64,000 nucleotides of DNA from Asaia astilbis JCM 15831 (GCF_000613845.1 NZ_BAJT01000014.1:1-64000); one strand, 5' to 3'; numbered from the stretch's first letter, positions 8,318-18,403 are shown. Notes: generated by a model not told the origin, from the sequence alone. Numbers and translations: made by a program.

Positions 8318-11276
8318 CCTTGACCTTATCCAGCCCGACGAGACGGGCCAGCGTTTCACGATAGGCCGCAGTCATCGCCGCCGCCTGGCGCGAGGCAGCA
8401 TCCGCATGACGCCGCCATGTTTCCTCGTCCTGATAAAGCCTGATGATCGCCTCTGCAAACAGCCTTGCATCATGCGGGACTTCGAGCAGCTCCCGGCCAG
8501 GCTCTTCCCCTTCAATGACGCAAGGCAGACCGCAAGAGGCCGCTTCAAGACGTTCCAGCGAGACGTGACCCAGACTTTCTCCCGGAGAAATCATGACACG
8601 ACAGGACGAGGCCAGCTCGGCAAAATCTTTCTGCCCTTCAGTCAAAGGGGCAACATGCCGATAATGCGTGATCATCGACAGATCGAGAGATTGAAGCGTT
8701 TCACAGGCAAGGATCAGGCGAGGCGTTTCAGCCAGACGGCCCTCAAGGCGAGACAACACCTCACGCACGAACCATTTCAGGAAGTGCAGCGTGTATCCCG
8801 GGGTTGTTGCAGGCTGAGCGGCAAAAAGAAGATCTCGCCTTTGAGCGTACTCAACACCCTGACGCGCGGGCACGTCGTCGCCAAGTACCGTGAGAGTCGT
8901 CAGCCCGGCGTCACGCAACAGCGATGCCTGCTCAATGTTTTGTACGACCACGTTACGACAGAACCAGGCGCGACCGACTTCCTCAGCCAGATGCTGTGTC
9001 ATGACCTCCTCATCGACGAACACAGGAGATTTCCCCGCCCCCTGCTCATCAAGTCGATGTGACACCGTTTCGATTTCACGCAGATCGAGCGTAAACGCGT
9101 CTTCTGGAAGATGGCCTGCCTTTTCCTGCATCAGGTCAAAAACGGCGTTGAGCGTAAGGCCGCCGTAGATCCAGACGTGATCGAACCCGCGAACACGCTG
9201 CTCGATCAGACGACTCAAAATCTCAAGCCCGCCGCTTCGGTATTCAGTGCTTTCCGGCAGATCCAGCCCTGTCCTGTCATGGGCTCTGGCACCGTCGACA
9301 AGAACGAAAACCGTGACCTGACATCCCAGATCGATCAAGCTCTGGCTTAGCGCTTTCAGGCGGGCCCGCTGAGCCGATGCAGAAACCGACCCCGCTCGGG
9401 CCAAAATCAGCAGGCGTTTGCCCCAACGCGAGGAACGATAGAGCGTGTCAGCACTTTGGGGAGCCTGAGGGGGGTTGCCCCGCAACACCTCAGCAAAACA
9501 CCGGCGCAAAATGAGCGCTTCCTGCACAATGGCACTCAGGCGTGCCTTGTTCCGCTCTGGCGCACGCACGGCAAAGCGAGGCTCATAAACGATCCTCCCC
9601 TTTGAATCGTTCTGGCGTAAACTCAGCCCCAAAGCTGCCCAGATCGACGTGGGCACGCGCAATTTCTGCAGATCGGGAAGTTGCGTTGGCAGGTCACGAA
9701 GTGCGTCGAGATGACAAAGAAGCGCCCCGCCACCTACAGTGTCACAAGGACGAACGAAATCGATTTCCGGTGCAAACGCCTCCATGCCTTCGGCATAAGA
9801 GACGCAACTGCCATCGCGAGCGACCATGAGGCCCGCTTCGATGACACGAAGGTCAAAACCCAGGCATTGCGGCGCAACTGCAATAACCCCATCCCGGTCC
9901 AGTTGAGCCAGGCCCGCATCCAGCGCGCCATAATAGAGGTGGCACCCAGCTTCGATCAGAAGAACGCGTGGCGCGTCAAGTTGAGGTACAGCACGCTGCC
10001 ATCCCTGCTGCAACGTTGGGGAGTCGGGTCGCACGACCTCAACGCCGCGAGCATAACGTCCAATCTCGGCAGTCTCATCCTTTGCTCCTGAGTCGATCAG
10101 GACGACCTGGATCGTGCCGCGATTACCCTCGTGCAACGACACAAGCGTCTGGAGCAAAGCAAGGAAATCCGAGGGCTGCGCAATGACGACACTGAGCTCG
10201 GGTCTCCCAACGTAGCGAAAGTCGAGCGGATTACGGGAGAGCAGCGGAAGGAGCGTCTCCGCTCTTTGTGCCTGCAGTTGAGAGAGCTGACGGAGTGCCG
10301 GCGGTTCGACCACCACAGCCTCGACCGGCGAAGCCTGATGCTTCACCAGATCGATAAAGGCATTGTCACAGATCATCTTCCAGGTCGGTACAAAGCCGGG
10401 GTTGAGAACAGCCTTGAGCTCCACCCCATCGGCGTGGCTCCGTCCCTCGAACTGGCCGTGATGCACGAAATGATCGTAGCCGTTACGCATGGCTCGAGCA
10501 CGCACCTGATCGTTCACATCAGGGTAGCGTTCCAGATAGCGCGTCTCGTCGAAAACCGGGTTCGGGTTGTAATGGGTCGGATTTTCGTTGGACAGATAAT
10601 GATGCAGCGCCGACACGTAGACGCCGCTCGCAATCTGGGGCGCGACATCCTCGTAGGTTTGGAGATACCAGACCGGGTCGAAATACCAGGAAGTACGGAG
10701 CTCACGAGTGTCTTCTGACAGGATCAGCCGCGTAAATTCGCCAACTGCCGGATCGTACGGGAGACGCTGTTGCATCACACCAGCCCGTACCAGATCAGGC
10801 ATCAGAAACGCCGAGCTCGCCCGACGTTCGACCTGCCCTACGGCAAGATAGTGGTCATAGCCATTGCTATAACCCATGTCGCGCACGGCAGCCGGAGTCA
10901 GGTCCGGGTTGAGCCGGAAATAATCGCTTTCAGAAAACAGCCAGTGGCATGACCGACCTCGATGCCCGGTCTCGCAATAATGCTGGAATCCTGAATCGAA
11001 GACGCCCATCCGGATGCCGCTCTCGACGTCGAAATTCTCGCGACGATACCAGATCTCGTCAAAATAGCGGTTCGGCGAGTGTGCATAGCGTGCGCCATCA
11101 CGCAGCCAAAATTCGAAAAGACCGCGATCATCGGGCAGGCCACCCGTCATCTCGATCACCGAATCTCCATAGCGTTCACGATACCAGTCGGGGTCGAACA
11201 TAGCCCAGAGCGGAGTATACGCCTTGGGCTCCTCCCCTGGGCCGAGTGCGCTGATTGTCTCTGATAGCAGATTCAT
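8301..11276 (-). CDS. Large modular glycosyltransferase with N-terminal aromatic repeats
   Basis: This 991-residue protein has three parts. Residues about 25-280 hold five diverged copies of a roughly 45-residue unit that pairs an aromatic motif (FDPDWYRERYGD, FDEIWYRREN, FDPVWYLQTYEDV, FDETRYLERYPDV) with a Y-x-H-Y/F-x-x-x-G segment (YDHYLAVGQVERR, YDHFVHHGQFEGRS). The middle (about 360-600) looks like a degenerate GT2 domain (PELSVVIAQ, VLIDSGA). The last 370 residues resemble a GT4-type Rossmann pair, with SPGESLGHVSLERLEAASCG standing where the E-x7-E catalytic motif is expected. There is no signal peptide or membrane helix. Such repeats occur in polysaccharide or protein glycosylation enzymes, but the substrate is unknown. 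Confidence 0.8.
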   Translation of the reverse strand: MNLLSETISALGPGEEPKAYTPLWAMFDPDWYRERYGDSVIEMTGGLPDDRGLFEFWLRDGARYAHSPNRYFDEIWYRRENFDVESGIRMGVFDSGFQHYCETGHRGRSCHWLFSESDYFRLNPDLTPAAVRDMGYSNGYDHYLAVGQVERRASSAFLMPDLVRAGVMQQRLPYDPAVGEFTRLILSEDTRELRTSWYFDPVWYLQTYEDVAPQIASGVYVSALHHYLSNENPTHYNPNPVFDETRYLERYPDVNDQVRARAMRNGYDHFVHHGQFEGRSHADGVELKAVLNPGFVPTWKMICDNAFIDLVKHQASPVEAVVVEPPALRQLSQLQAQRAETLLPLLSRNPLDFRYVGRPELSVVIAQPSDFLALLQTLVSLHEGNRGTIQVVLIDSGAKDETAEIGRYARGVEVVRPDSPTLQQGWQRAVPQLDAPRVLLIEAGCHLYYGALDAGLAQLDRDGVIAVAPQCLGFDLRVIEAGLMVARDGSCVSYAEGMEAFAPEIDFVRPCDTVGGGALLCHLDALRDLPTQLPDLQKLRVPTSIWAALGLSLRQNDSKGRIVYEPRFAVRAPERNKARLSAIVQEALILRRCFAEVLRGNPPQAPQSADTLYRSSRWGKRLLILARAGSVSASAQRARLKALSQSLIDLGCQVTVFVLVDGARAHDRTGLDLPESTEYRSGGLEILSRLIEQRVRGFDHVWIYGGLTLNAVFDLMQEKAGHLPEDAFTLDLREIETVSHRLDEQGAGKSPVFVDEEVMTQHLAEEVGRAWFCRNVVVQNIEQASLLRDAGLTTLTVLGDDVPARQGVEYAQRRDLLFAAQPATTPGYTLHFLKWFVREVLSRLEGRLAETPRLILACETLQSLDLSMITHYRHVAPLTEGQKDFAELASSCRVMISPGESLGHVSLERLEAASCGLPCVIEGEEPGRELLEVPHDARLFAEAIIRLYQDEETWRRHADAASRQAAAMTAAYRETLARLVGLDKVKDDVRD

Positions 11277-11294
11277 TTTATTAGCCCGGATGTG

Positions 11295-11795
11295 TCAGGA
11301 CTGAGCTCGTCTACTTTGCAAGAGCGCCTTGAAGTCAACGGGCTGGATATTGGCGACCGGAAAGCCGGCCTCCCTCACGAGAGTCAAAAGAAGGTGACGG
11401 GCAGACGGAAAGAGCTGACGAGGCGCCTCGATCAACAAAAGCGTCTCCAGCAATTCCTGTCGGGCATTCTGCACGGCAAACAGCCCCGAATAGATCATGT
11501 CCACTTTATACAGAATCTCAGGCTCTGGCGTCTCTGGCGTAGGCGCCACGCGATACCCCATGCCCTGCATGGCAAGACTGACTTCAAAATTCGGCTGATC
11601 TTCGCGCAACTGGCGCGCCGTGACATCGATACGCAAACCGATATGAGGTCGAGGCGGAAGATTGTAGAATACTTCCGGTGCCCCTACCGAGGCGATGCTT
11701 GAAGATTTCAGATACTGCGTCCCGGTAACCAGCAATGTCTCCAGCACTTCCTGGTCAGCACGCCCAGTTACGTCCTGGCTTTCCTGTTCCGACAT
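11295..11795 (-). CDS. secB: Protein-export chaperone SecB
   Basis: SecB is the tetrameric cytoplasmic chaperone that keeps preproteins unfolded and delivers them to SecA. The 166-residue product has the family's layout: an N-terminal helix and QYLKSSSIASVGAP, a central beta region (IGLRIDVTARQL, FEVSLAMQG), and the hallmark C-terminal segment in which SARHLLLTLVREAGFP is followed by VANIQPVDFKALLQ. The last residues lack the zinc-binding-helix-like tail of E. coli, as is common in Alphaproteobacteria. The gene heads the minus-strand run that continues into the large glycosyltransferase 18 bases downstream. Confidence 0.88.
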   Translation of the reverse strand: MSEQESQDVTGRADQEVLETLLVTGTQYLKSSSIASVGAPEVFYNLPPRPHIGLRIDVTARQLREDQPNFEVSLAMQGMGYRVAPTPETPEPEILYKVDMIYSGLFAVQNARQELLETLLLIEAPRQLFPSARHLLLTLVREAGFPVANIQPVDFKALLQSRRAQS

Positions 11796-11948
11796 TGCAA
11801 TCTACTCCCTCAAGTCTTCATGAAGCTTTGCTTAACAGCGCAAAGCATATAGCGCCAAAGCTTGTGTCATGACTTGTGTGACAAGACCAGCCAGCCAAGG
11901 CTGAACCGTGCTGGTACGGGTCATTTAAAACGTAATGTCACGCAGTCT

Positions 11949-12239
11949 TCAAAAGGACGTCGTTCTCAGGAACCCGAGTGCAGGCAAAGGCGTCCAGCTT
12001 CTGGGGAGCTCGGCTCGCGCAATCTGCCTCAATTCGTAGCGCAACGGCACCTTTTGCTCCGACGCCAGAAAGTACCGATATTCGTGCACTTGCTGACTTC
12101 GCCAGACACGATCGGCTTCAGCCGCTTCCTTGCTCGCATGGACGTTAGCAATACGACTACGGTGACCTTGCCAGGCAATCACGGCCCAGAGCCGATCCGC
12201 CTTGGGCAACGGGGACCGAAACATCAATAACTGGGTCAT
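11949..12239 (-). CDS. Small hypothetical protein
   Basis: From the ATG at 12239 this gives 96 residues, basic and rich in Ala, Arg and Trp (for example RLWAVIAWQGHRS). There is no signal peptide or membrane segment. The frame begins 10 codons earlier at 12269, but a GGAAGG sequence upstream favours 12239. It lies alone between secB and the lapA-like gene, both transcribed away from it or in parallel. I recognise no family. It may be a real lineage-specific protein, since its codon use looks like that of its neighbours. Confidence 0.45.
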   Translation of the reverse strand: MTQLLMFRSPLPKADRLWAVIAWQGHRSRIANVHASKEAAEADRVWRSQQVHEYRYFLASEQKVPLRYELRQIARAELPRSWTPLPALGFLRTTSF

Positions 12240-12418
12240 GATGGGCACACCTTCCCTGTCATGGGCCATGCATAGACATCAGCGGATCACGTCTCGCGCT
12301 CAATCGTCAAGAAAAAGCAACAAACCTTGCCGCTTATCGGAACCCGGGGTAAGGCGATGCGATCAGTCTACGGCTCGAAATTCTTGCGCCGATAACCCGT
12401 TCAAGTGAGGTTTCTCTG

Positions 12419-12760
12419 ATGGTGCGCCTACTCGTTATCGTCGTTTTTCTTGTCGCCCTCATCACATTTGCTTTGAGCAACCCCGACGCCCAGTCACTCT
12501 GGATCGTTTCTCTAAGCTGGCAACTCTCTGCGGGCACGCTGGCTTTGGGCCTTGGCGTCGGCAGTTTCCTGCTCGGTGGTCTGGTCATGTTTATCGGAGA
12601 AGTGAAGCAGCGCTCGCGCGCGAGGAAAGCCGAACAACAGGTGCGCTCCCTCGAGAGTCAGGTGTTGGATCTGCACCAGCGCCTCGACCGTCTGAACCTC
12701 GCGGCCGAAACCAACCGTCCAAGCCACGAAGCTTCGGCCACCTCGCCCGTGACCCCCTGA
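12419..12760 (+). CDS. LapA-type (DUF1049) inner-membrane protein
   Basis: This 113-residue protein has two membrane segments (about residues 4-19 and 38-60, the second with GLGVGSFLLGGLVMF). A basic cytoplasmic coiled coil follows (RARKAEQQVRSLESQVLDLHQRL), matching the LapA/DUF1049 family. In E. coli LapA works with LapB in controlling lipopolysaccharide assembly and is encoded next to pyrF. Here too pyrF follows, 31 bases downstream. No lapB gene is present in this window. Confidence 0.8.
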   Translation: MVRLLVIVVFLVALITFALSNPDAQSLWIVSLSWQLSAGTLALGLGVGSFLLGGLVMFIGEVKQRSRARKAEQQVRSLESQVLDLHQRLDRLNLAAETNRPSHEASATSPVTP

Positions 12761-12791
12761 CACCCTCTCAATCTGCCCTGAGTAAGACATC

Positions 12792-13496
12792 ATGAAACGC
12801 ACACGCCTGATTGCCGCCCTGGATACGCAAACTCTCGACCAGGCTCGCGACTGGGCTGAAACACTTGATGGTACGGTCGATGCCATCAAGCTGGGTATGG
12901 AGTTCACCTATGCGCAGGGTCTTTCGGCCGTGCGCGACCTTGCCAGAAACCGGACTTTGTTTCTGGACCTCAAGCTGCATGACATTCCCAACACTGTGGC
13001 CAAAGGTCTCGCCAGCCTTGCACCGATCGGCGCCTCGCTGCTGACCATTCATGCAGCAGGCGGCTCTGCCATGATCCGGGCCGCGCGTCAGGCGATCGAT
13101 GCGACATATCCGCCTCTCCATCGCCCCGTTCTGCTGGCCGTGACGGTTCTGACAAGTCTGGACGCCCCGTCGCTCAATGACATCGGAGTGCCGTCCTCGC
13201 CGCGTGAACAGGTTCTACGCCTCGGACGTCTCGCCATGACAGCAGGAGCAGACGGTCTGGTCTGTTCGGCCGAAGAGATTGCTCCCTTGCGTGATGCTCT
13301 GGGAGAATCACCGACACTGGTCGTGCCGGGCATACGGCCTGAAGGAGCGGCAGCTGACGACCAAAAGCGTATCATGACCCCACGCCAGGCGGCGCTGGCT
13401 GGTGCGGACTGGATCGTCGTCGGGCGACCCATCACTCAAGCAGCCGACCCCAAGGTTGCGGCTGAGGCAATTCAGGCCGAACTCGCCTCGGCATGA
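12792..13496 (+). CDS. pyrF: Orotidine 5'-phosphate decarboxylase
   Basis: PyrF decarboxylates OMP to UMP, the last step of de novo pyrimidine synthesis. The 234-residue protein shows the family barrel: LIAALDTQTLDQA with the first catalytic Asp, DAIKLGMEFTYAQG, and the catalytic D-x-K-x-x-D set in LFLDLKLHDIPNTV. TIHAAGG, VPGIRPEGA and the phosphate-binding WIVVGRPI are also present. Its last four bases overlap the first codon of trpF (ATGA), so translation is coupled. Confidence 0.95.
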   Translation: MKRTRLIAALDTQTLDQARDWAETLDGTVDAIKLGMEFTYAQGLSAVRDLARNRTLFLDLKLHDIPNTVAKGLASLAPIGASLLTIHAAGGSAMIRAARQAIDATYPPLHRPVLLAVTVLTSLDAPSLNDIGVPSSPREQVLRLGRLAMTAGADGLVCSAEEIAPLRDALGESPTLVVPGIRPEGAAADDQKRIMTPRQAALAGADWIVVGRPITQAADPKVAAEAIQAELASA

Positions 13497-14137
13497 AGTC
13501 CAAGGTCAAGATATGTGGCCTTAGAGACGAGGAAGGACTGCAAGCAGCCTGTGATGCAGGCGCTGACTGGATCGGTTTCGTTTTTTTCGCCCACTCGCCG
13601 CGCTTTCTGACACCGGTTCGTGCGGCCTCGCTTCTTGAGCGTTACACGCGCACGATGCCCCAGATTGTCGGCCTCTTTGTCAAAGCCAGCGACGACGTCA
13701 TTGCCGAGACCCTGAGCTCGATAAAGCTCGACATTCTTCAGATCTATGACACGACCTCTCGGGCACGTGAAATAAAAGCCCGGTTCGATCTCCCTGTATG
13801 GCGCTCCTGCGCTGTCGAGACCGAAATGGATCTCCCGACAGAGACAGATCTGGACGGCTACGTCATCGAACCGCGTCAACCAAGCGACGCAACCCGGCCT
13901 GGCGGCAATGGTGTGCGCCTCGACTGGTCCCTCCTCAGTCACTGGAAGGCACCTGCTCCCTGGATGCTGGCTGGCGGTCTGAACCCCGGCAATGTTGCTC
14001 AGGCTATCAAGGCCAGTAACGCATCCGCTGTCGATGTTTCATCCGGCGTCGAGATCGCGCCCGGAGACAAATCCCCCGAATTGATCCGAAACTTCATCAA
14101 AAACGCCAGAAGCACTTGCGCGGCAGACCAAAACTGA
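13493..14137 (+). CDS. trpF: Phosphoribosylanthranilate isomerase
   Basis: TrpF catalyses the Amadori rearrangement of N-(5'-phosphoribosyl)anthranilate to CdRP in tryptophan synthesis. The product is 214 residues. The catalytic cysteine is in KVKICGLRDEEG at the N-terminus and the general acid in LDILQIYD. The C-terminal phosphate site is in MLAGGLNPGNVAQAI and AVDVSSGVEIAPGDKSPE. The usual downstream partners trpB and trpA are not present; a tRNA gene follows 17 bases after the stop. Confidence 0.93.
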   Translation: MKSKVKICGLRDEEGLQAACDAGADWIGFVFFAHSPRFLTPVRAASLLERYTRTMPQIVGLFVKASDDVIAETLSSIKLDILQIYDTTSRAREIKARFDLPVWRSCAVETEMDLPTETDLDGYVIEPRQPSDATRPGGNGVRLDWSLLSHWKAPAPWMLAGGLNPGNVAQAIKASNASAVDVSSGVEIAPGDKSPELIRNFIKNARSTCAADQN

Positions 14138-14154
14138 TATGTTCCGCCCGCGCT

Positions 14155-14245
14155 GGAGAGATGGCCGAGCGGCTTAAGGCGCACGCTTGGAAAGCGTGTG
14201 TGCGTTAATAGCGTACCGTGGGTTCGAATCCCACTCTCTCCGCCA
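14155..14245 (+). tRNA. tRNA-Ser (anticodon GGA), CCA encoded
   Basis: The acceptor arms GGAGAGA (14155-14161) and TCTCTCC (14235-14241) pair perfectly, followed by discriminator G and an encoded CCA. The D-arm begins TGGCCGAGCGG and the T-arm is GTGGGTTCGAATCCCAC. A long variable arm typical of class II tRNAs is present. The anticodon loop reads TTGGAAA, giving GGA, which reads serine codons UCC and UCU. Confidence 0.95.
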
Positions 14246-14653
14246 CCACCCCACTAAAATCGATCAAGTTATGAAGCTCGCATATTTGAAAGCGAGGGGG
14301 TCTCCAAACCTTTCTCAACTTTGAAAAAGCGTTCCTGCGGCGCTGTCACATGACCTCAGTCATGTCAGCTACGGCCCAATGAGCCCACCGCCTGGAGCAA
14401 CAAGAGACACCGTTTCTCATTGCCCTGATGAGCGCATACGGTCGGTCACCATTCGTCATTTTCTCTGAGAGCTCGCCTTATCAAGACGCTCTCCACACTT
14501 TCTCAGTGTCCCTTCACAAAAGGTAGGGCGCGAGAGCCTGACTTTACGTTAAGTGATCGACACAAAAAATGGAGTGACGTCTTACCATCACCCCATTTCC
14601 TTTGATCTGATCATGAGGGCCGCTTCTCGCCCCCGAGCGATGATGAACAGCGA
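14246..14653. other. Intergenic region after tRNA-Ser, no gene seen
   Basis: There are about 400 bases between the tRNA-Ser and the end of the RTX-like gene. I see no coding frame with a plausible start, no clear terminator with a T-tract and no direct copy of the tRNA 3' end that would mark an attachment site. Short runs such as the A6 near 14563 are the only notable feature. Confidence 0.5.
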
Positions 14654-17060
14654 TTAGCTGATCGTGAAATCTGATACCTTGAGATCTGTCACCCCGAGGA
14701 ACGTTATCTTGGCCGTACCGTCAATCATGACTGACGTATTGCCACCAGAGACAGTGGCCGTATTCAAAATGCTCTGGGCCGCCGCATTCGAGTCGGCTGG
14801 CTTGTAATTATACAAGAAGAACTTGTTGTCCGCGGCTCGGAAATCAGTGATCGTGAAATTGCCAGCCGTGTGATTAACGAGCATTCCGAACAGGTTTCCT
14901 GCACCTGTGCCACCTGTAACCGTCGCTGCAGCTGTCGCTCCATCGACACCCTGGAAGGCCGTACCAAGGTAGAACTGATCGGAAGCCGAGCCACCGATAA
15001 CTGTCTGTGAGCCTGCCCCGGTCCAAGCAGAGAGACCACCAGCCACGTTCCGGCCATCGATCAGCTGAGTGCCGGTCGTGTAGGCTGGTTTGCTGTGAAA
15101 AGCAGACGTGAAGGCGAGCTCAACGTCGCAGTCAGCTGATCTGCACCGAAAATTGTCGCGCTACCGGCAGAAATCGTCGTCTGACCCGTTCCCGAAATGA
15201 AGTTGAGGGCGCCCGTGACGCTGATATTCTGATTGCTTCCATGAACAACTTCGAGATCGCCAGCGGCTGTGATCGTATCACCTTGCGTACCAGTCACAGT
15301 TGCCGAACCCGACGTGACATTAACGACGGAAGACGACCCACCGAAAACCGAGCTATTATCACCAACCGTGATCTTGTTTCCTGTCGAAAGATCAATGACT
15401 GCCGCATTCGTCTTAAGATTAGCCGTTGAATTCCCACCTTGGAGCGACACAGTGTCAATGGCTCCGGCAGCGCCGTAAATAGTGTCGGTACCGAGCGACG
15501 TGACGTAATTGTTGGAACCACCGAGATAAATCAGGTTACTCCCTGCTCCACCTGTGATCGTGTTGGTGCCATTCGCGCCGTAGATTGTGTCGTTGCCCGC
15601 ACCAGTGGCAATGCTCCAGTTTCCCGTCGAGCCTGTTGCATTGAAAACGTTATTGCCCTGCGTTCCGGCGAAGCTTCCTGAGCTATTCCCAACCTTAACA
15701 TTGGAGCCGTATTGGTTGCCCGAAACAATGTTAAGATTACTTGCCGTGTTTTGGGTTGTGTCGAGCGTTACAGCCCCTGTCAGGGTTTCAGAGCTTGTTG
15801 AGGCAATCACGATGTTGGAGTAGTTCCCGGAGACACCGTAGCTACCCGCCGTATCAATGATCGCCTGCGAAGCCTTTTGGGACGAAACGAAGCTATTTGA
15901 ACCTGGCGTCAGGATAGAGTTGTCGAGCGTCTCGGCCGCAATCAGCGACTGCAGGCTCGATGCGTAGCTTTTAGCCATCGTTCCAGCAGTGTCACCGGAC
16001 GTATAGGGCACATAGACAGTGTTATTCACACCTTTTACGACGATGTTAGGCATGGTGACCTCTTCTGAAGCTGCTGTTGAAACGCTGGTATTGCCGGTGC
16101 CCTCTTTCGGCGTCATCGTGACGATCGGAGCAGTCCGGGATAGGTCTGAATATGATACTGTTTTGGATGTATCGTAAGTAAGCGTTGGGTCTTCGACGTT
16201 GTAATTACCGGTAACGTCCGTTGAAAGTCCTGTACCTATTGATTCAACGCCAATATACATTCCACTAAGATACCAGTTGCTCAGATCTTCGAGCTGTCCG
16301 GCTAGATCCGGATACACTGTGACCATTGCTTTGATGGCTGCCATCAAACCCTGGTTCAAGTCGATCGTCGTATTATACATGACGCCATCGGTGGAGGCAT
16401 CTTTCGGGTTAATATAAGCCGCTTGCGATCCTGAGACGTTATAGATCGAGCCTCCGAGTGATTTCGGAAAACTGGCGTAGGCTTGCGGGATTCCCTTGTA
16501 ATCGACGCTTTCAAACTGAAGAAACAGTCCAAAGCTCATTGTGGCGCTATGGAAATTGATCGTGAAATTGACGCCAGCCTGATAGACACCCGTGGTGCCT
16601 TGGTAGCCGCTTATGCCTTGAGCAAGGGACGCCGTAAGCTGGTGATTAAATGAATATTGGCCGTCCACCGCTTGATGGCAGAGATCTGCACGTCGAGAAA
16701 ATGACCGCCCTGAGCAGCCATCTGATAAATGTAATGTCCGTTATCTGGATCGCGGAAAACATTATACGAAGTCTTTCCAGAGACGGACGTAGACGATCCC
16801 TGAGTCCAATGACCAACGGAATAACCAAAATTGTTATCCCAAACCTGAGTTCCATCTCCAGCCAACGGATCAAGTGCTGTGGCGCCGTTCCACTGTATTA
16901 CGGCCCAGTCTGGCGATACCCCACCGTCAAGGTCGGAAATGGTATCGTTATAGACGATCTGACCATTGTCCACGTCCTGAGTGTTCATTTGGAGGTTAGG
17001 GCCATTCACACTTGGGTTGGTGTAAATGTCCGTCAGAGTCTGCTGGCTATTGGTGGTCAT
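14654..17060 (-). CDS. RTX-like repeat surface/secreted protein (two frameshifts)
   Basis: Three adjoining frames (16611-17060, 15061-16668, 14654-15119) make one protein of about 802 residues if a base is added near 16678 and near 15118. The N-terminal third is Asn/Asp/Gly-rich with many aromatic residues and no signal peptide. The middle holds nonapeptide-like repeats (GAGNDTIYG, GTNTITGGAGSN, GTDTIYGAAG) of the calcium-binding RTX or parallel beta-helix type. The C-terminus (VTDLKVSDFTIS) resembles the short hydrophobic tails used for type I secretion. I infer an extracellular, possibly adhesive, protein. No exporter genes lie beside it. The AT-rich flanks hint at acquisition. Confidence 0.75.
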
Positions 17061-17804
17061 CTTAAATCCGACTCTCTATCAGCAATGGAGGCACTTGCGC
17101 GCTCGACAAGGAGTAGTTTGCAACTGGCGCCTTTAAATTCTCTTAATTCGGACACAAAATCATCACCGAAACGTGATCTGCATTTATATGCCATTACTGC
17201 AACGACACTCGAAATAACCATGTATAATTCTCTTATATTATATAAATAATATGCGTATTATTGTTATTTTAAAAAGATTAAGCGAAAGTTTCCGAGTATA
17301 TCGAAATCATCAGGTTACAAATGTCAATTTTCGTCAAGAAATAGAAAAGGAGCTATCAATGAGCATTAAAAGACATCGCGTATATTTCAGGATATTTTAG
17401 GCACATTAAAAACGAGTAGTGTAAATTTGGGGTTGGTATTTGACGTAAAATCCAAGAATAAATGATACCGATTTCGTCTCAATTGTTGATTTCGCAAAAT
17501 TTTGATAGTGAAAAAAGTCGTCTTTGACCCGATTCGAGGAATTTTTACGAACCGAAAGTCGAAATTAGGTCCTGAGAGGCTCATCTCATACCCCGGAACG
17601 ACCCAGCCTCTCTCAGGTCTCGGTAGTTACGGTCTCCTAGAACGGATAACTGAGAATCACGAAGACCCATTAGCACAGCCACATAACCGGGCTCATTCTG
17701 CAACTACTCTCATTGACTGGTTGGATGGCCCATAGATGGACAGACTGCCGTAAGCGCAGAACAGGTCAGTACGCGCATTCGCATACAGGTCACGCTGACG
17801 GCAC
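17061..17804. other. AT-rich intergenic region upstream of the RTX-like gene
   Basis: There are about 740 bases without a convincing gene. The part from about 17190 to 17560 is much richer in A and T than the rest of the window (for example TTATATTATATAAATAATATG near 17233-17253). It is a plausible promoter region for the divergent RTX-like gene. Short frames on both strands lack ribosome-binding sites and look like chance. Around 17572-17622 there is an imperfect inverted pair (CTGAGAGG and CCTCTCTCAG) of unknown meaning. Confidence 0.5.
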
Positions 17805-17829
17805 AAAAAAACCCGGCAGAGCCGGGGTT
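17805..17829 (-). terminator. Rho-independent terminator of infC
   Basis: Read on the minus strand, the stem CCCGGC-TCT-GCCGGG is followed by seven T residues. It lies about 40 bases past the infC stop codon, as expected for the end of a thrS-infC transcript. Confidence 0.85.
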
Positions 17830-17867
17830 CAAGTGGACGTCATCACGTCTCGCTAGAGCGCAGAGGC

Positions 17868-18403
17868 TCAGCGCGGTGCAAGCACCATGATCATCTGGCG
17901 GTTTTCGAGCTTGGGCATCTGCTCGACCTTCGCCTTTTCTTCCATCTCGATGCGGATACGCTCCAGCATCTTGATACCCAGTTCCTGATGAGCCATTTCA
18001 CGGCCCTTGAAGCGCAGGGAAACTTTGACCTTGTCGCCCTCGGCAAGGAAGGAGTTCATGGCGCGAAGCTTGACCTGGTAGTCATTTTCATTGGTGCTGG
18101 GACGCACCTTGACTTCCTTGATCTCGATAACCTTCTGCTTTTTACGTGCCTCGTTCTTCTTCTTTTGCTGTTCGTATTTGAACTTGCCATAGTCGAGGAT
18201 CTTGACCACCGGCGGCTCAGCCGTCGGGCTGATTTCCAGCAGGTCGAGCCCGACCGAATAGGCGCGAGCAAGAGCGTCGCGTGTTGTCATGACGCCGGCC
18301 ATTTCGCCATCGGCGTCAATCAAGCGCACCTGAGGAACACGGATCTCCTCGTTAACTCGGGGCCTTCACGGGTAGGTGCGGCCTGCATCGGTGGTCTAGC
18401 TAT
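17868..18403 (-). CDS. infC: Translation initiation factor IF-3 (AUA start, frameshift near 18360)
   Basis: IF-3 binds the 30S subunit and checks start-codon pairing. The main frame from 18329 lacks the conserved N-terminus. Adding one C to the run of four at 18359-18362 restores a 178-residue protein that begins [20 protein letters not shown], which matches alphaproteobacterial IF-3. Later motifs include [20 protein letters not shown] and the [13 protein letters not shown] region. The start is probably ATA at 18403, since AGGAG sits six bases upstream. A rare start codon is a known device by which IF-3 limits its own synthesis. An ATG at 18388 is the alternative. The gene follows thrS, as in many bacteria. 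Confidence 0.93.

Noticed and set aside
17502-17735. 77-codon frame upstream of the infC terminator
   Set aside because: No ribosome-binding site; composition changes midway and no recognisable protein features.
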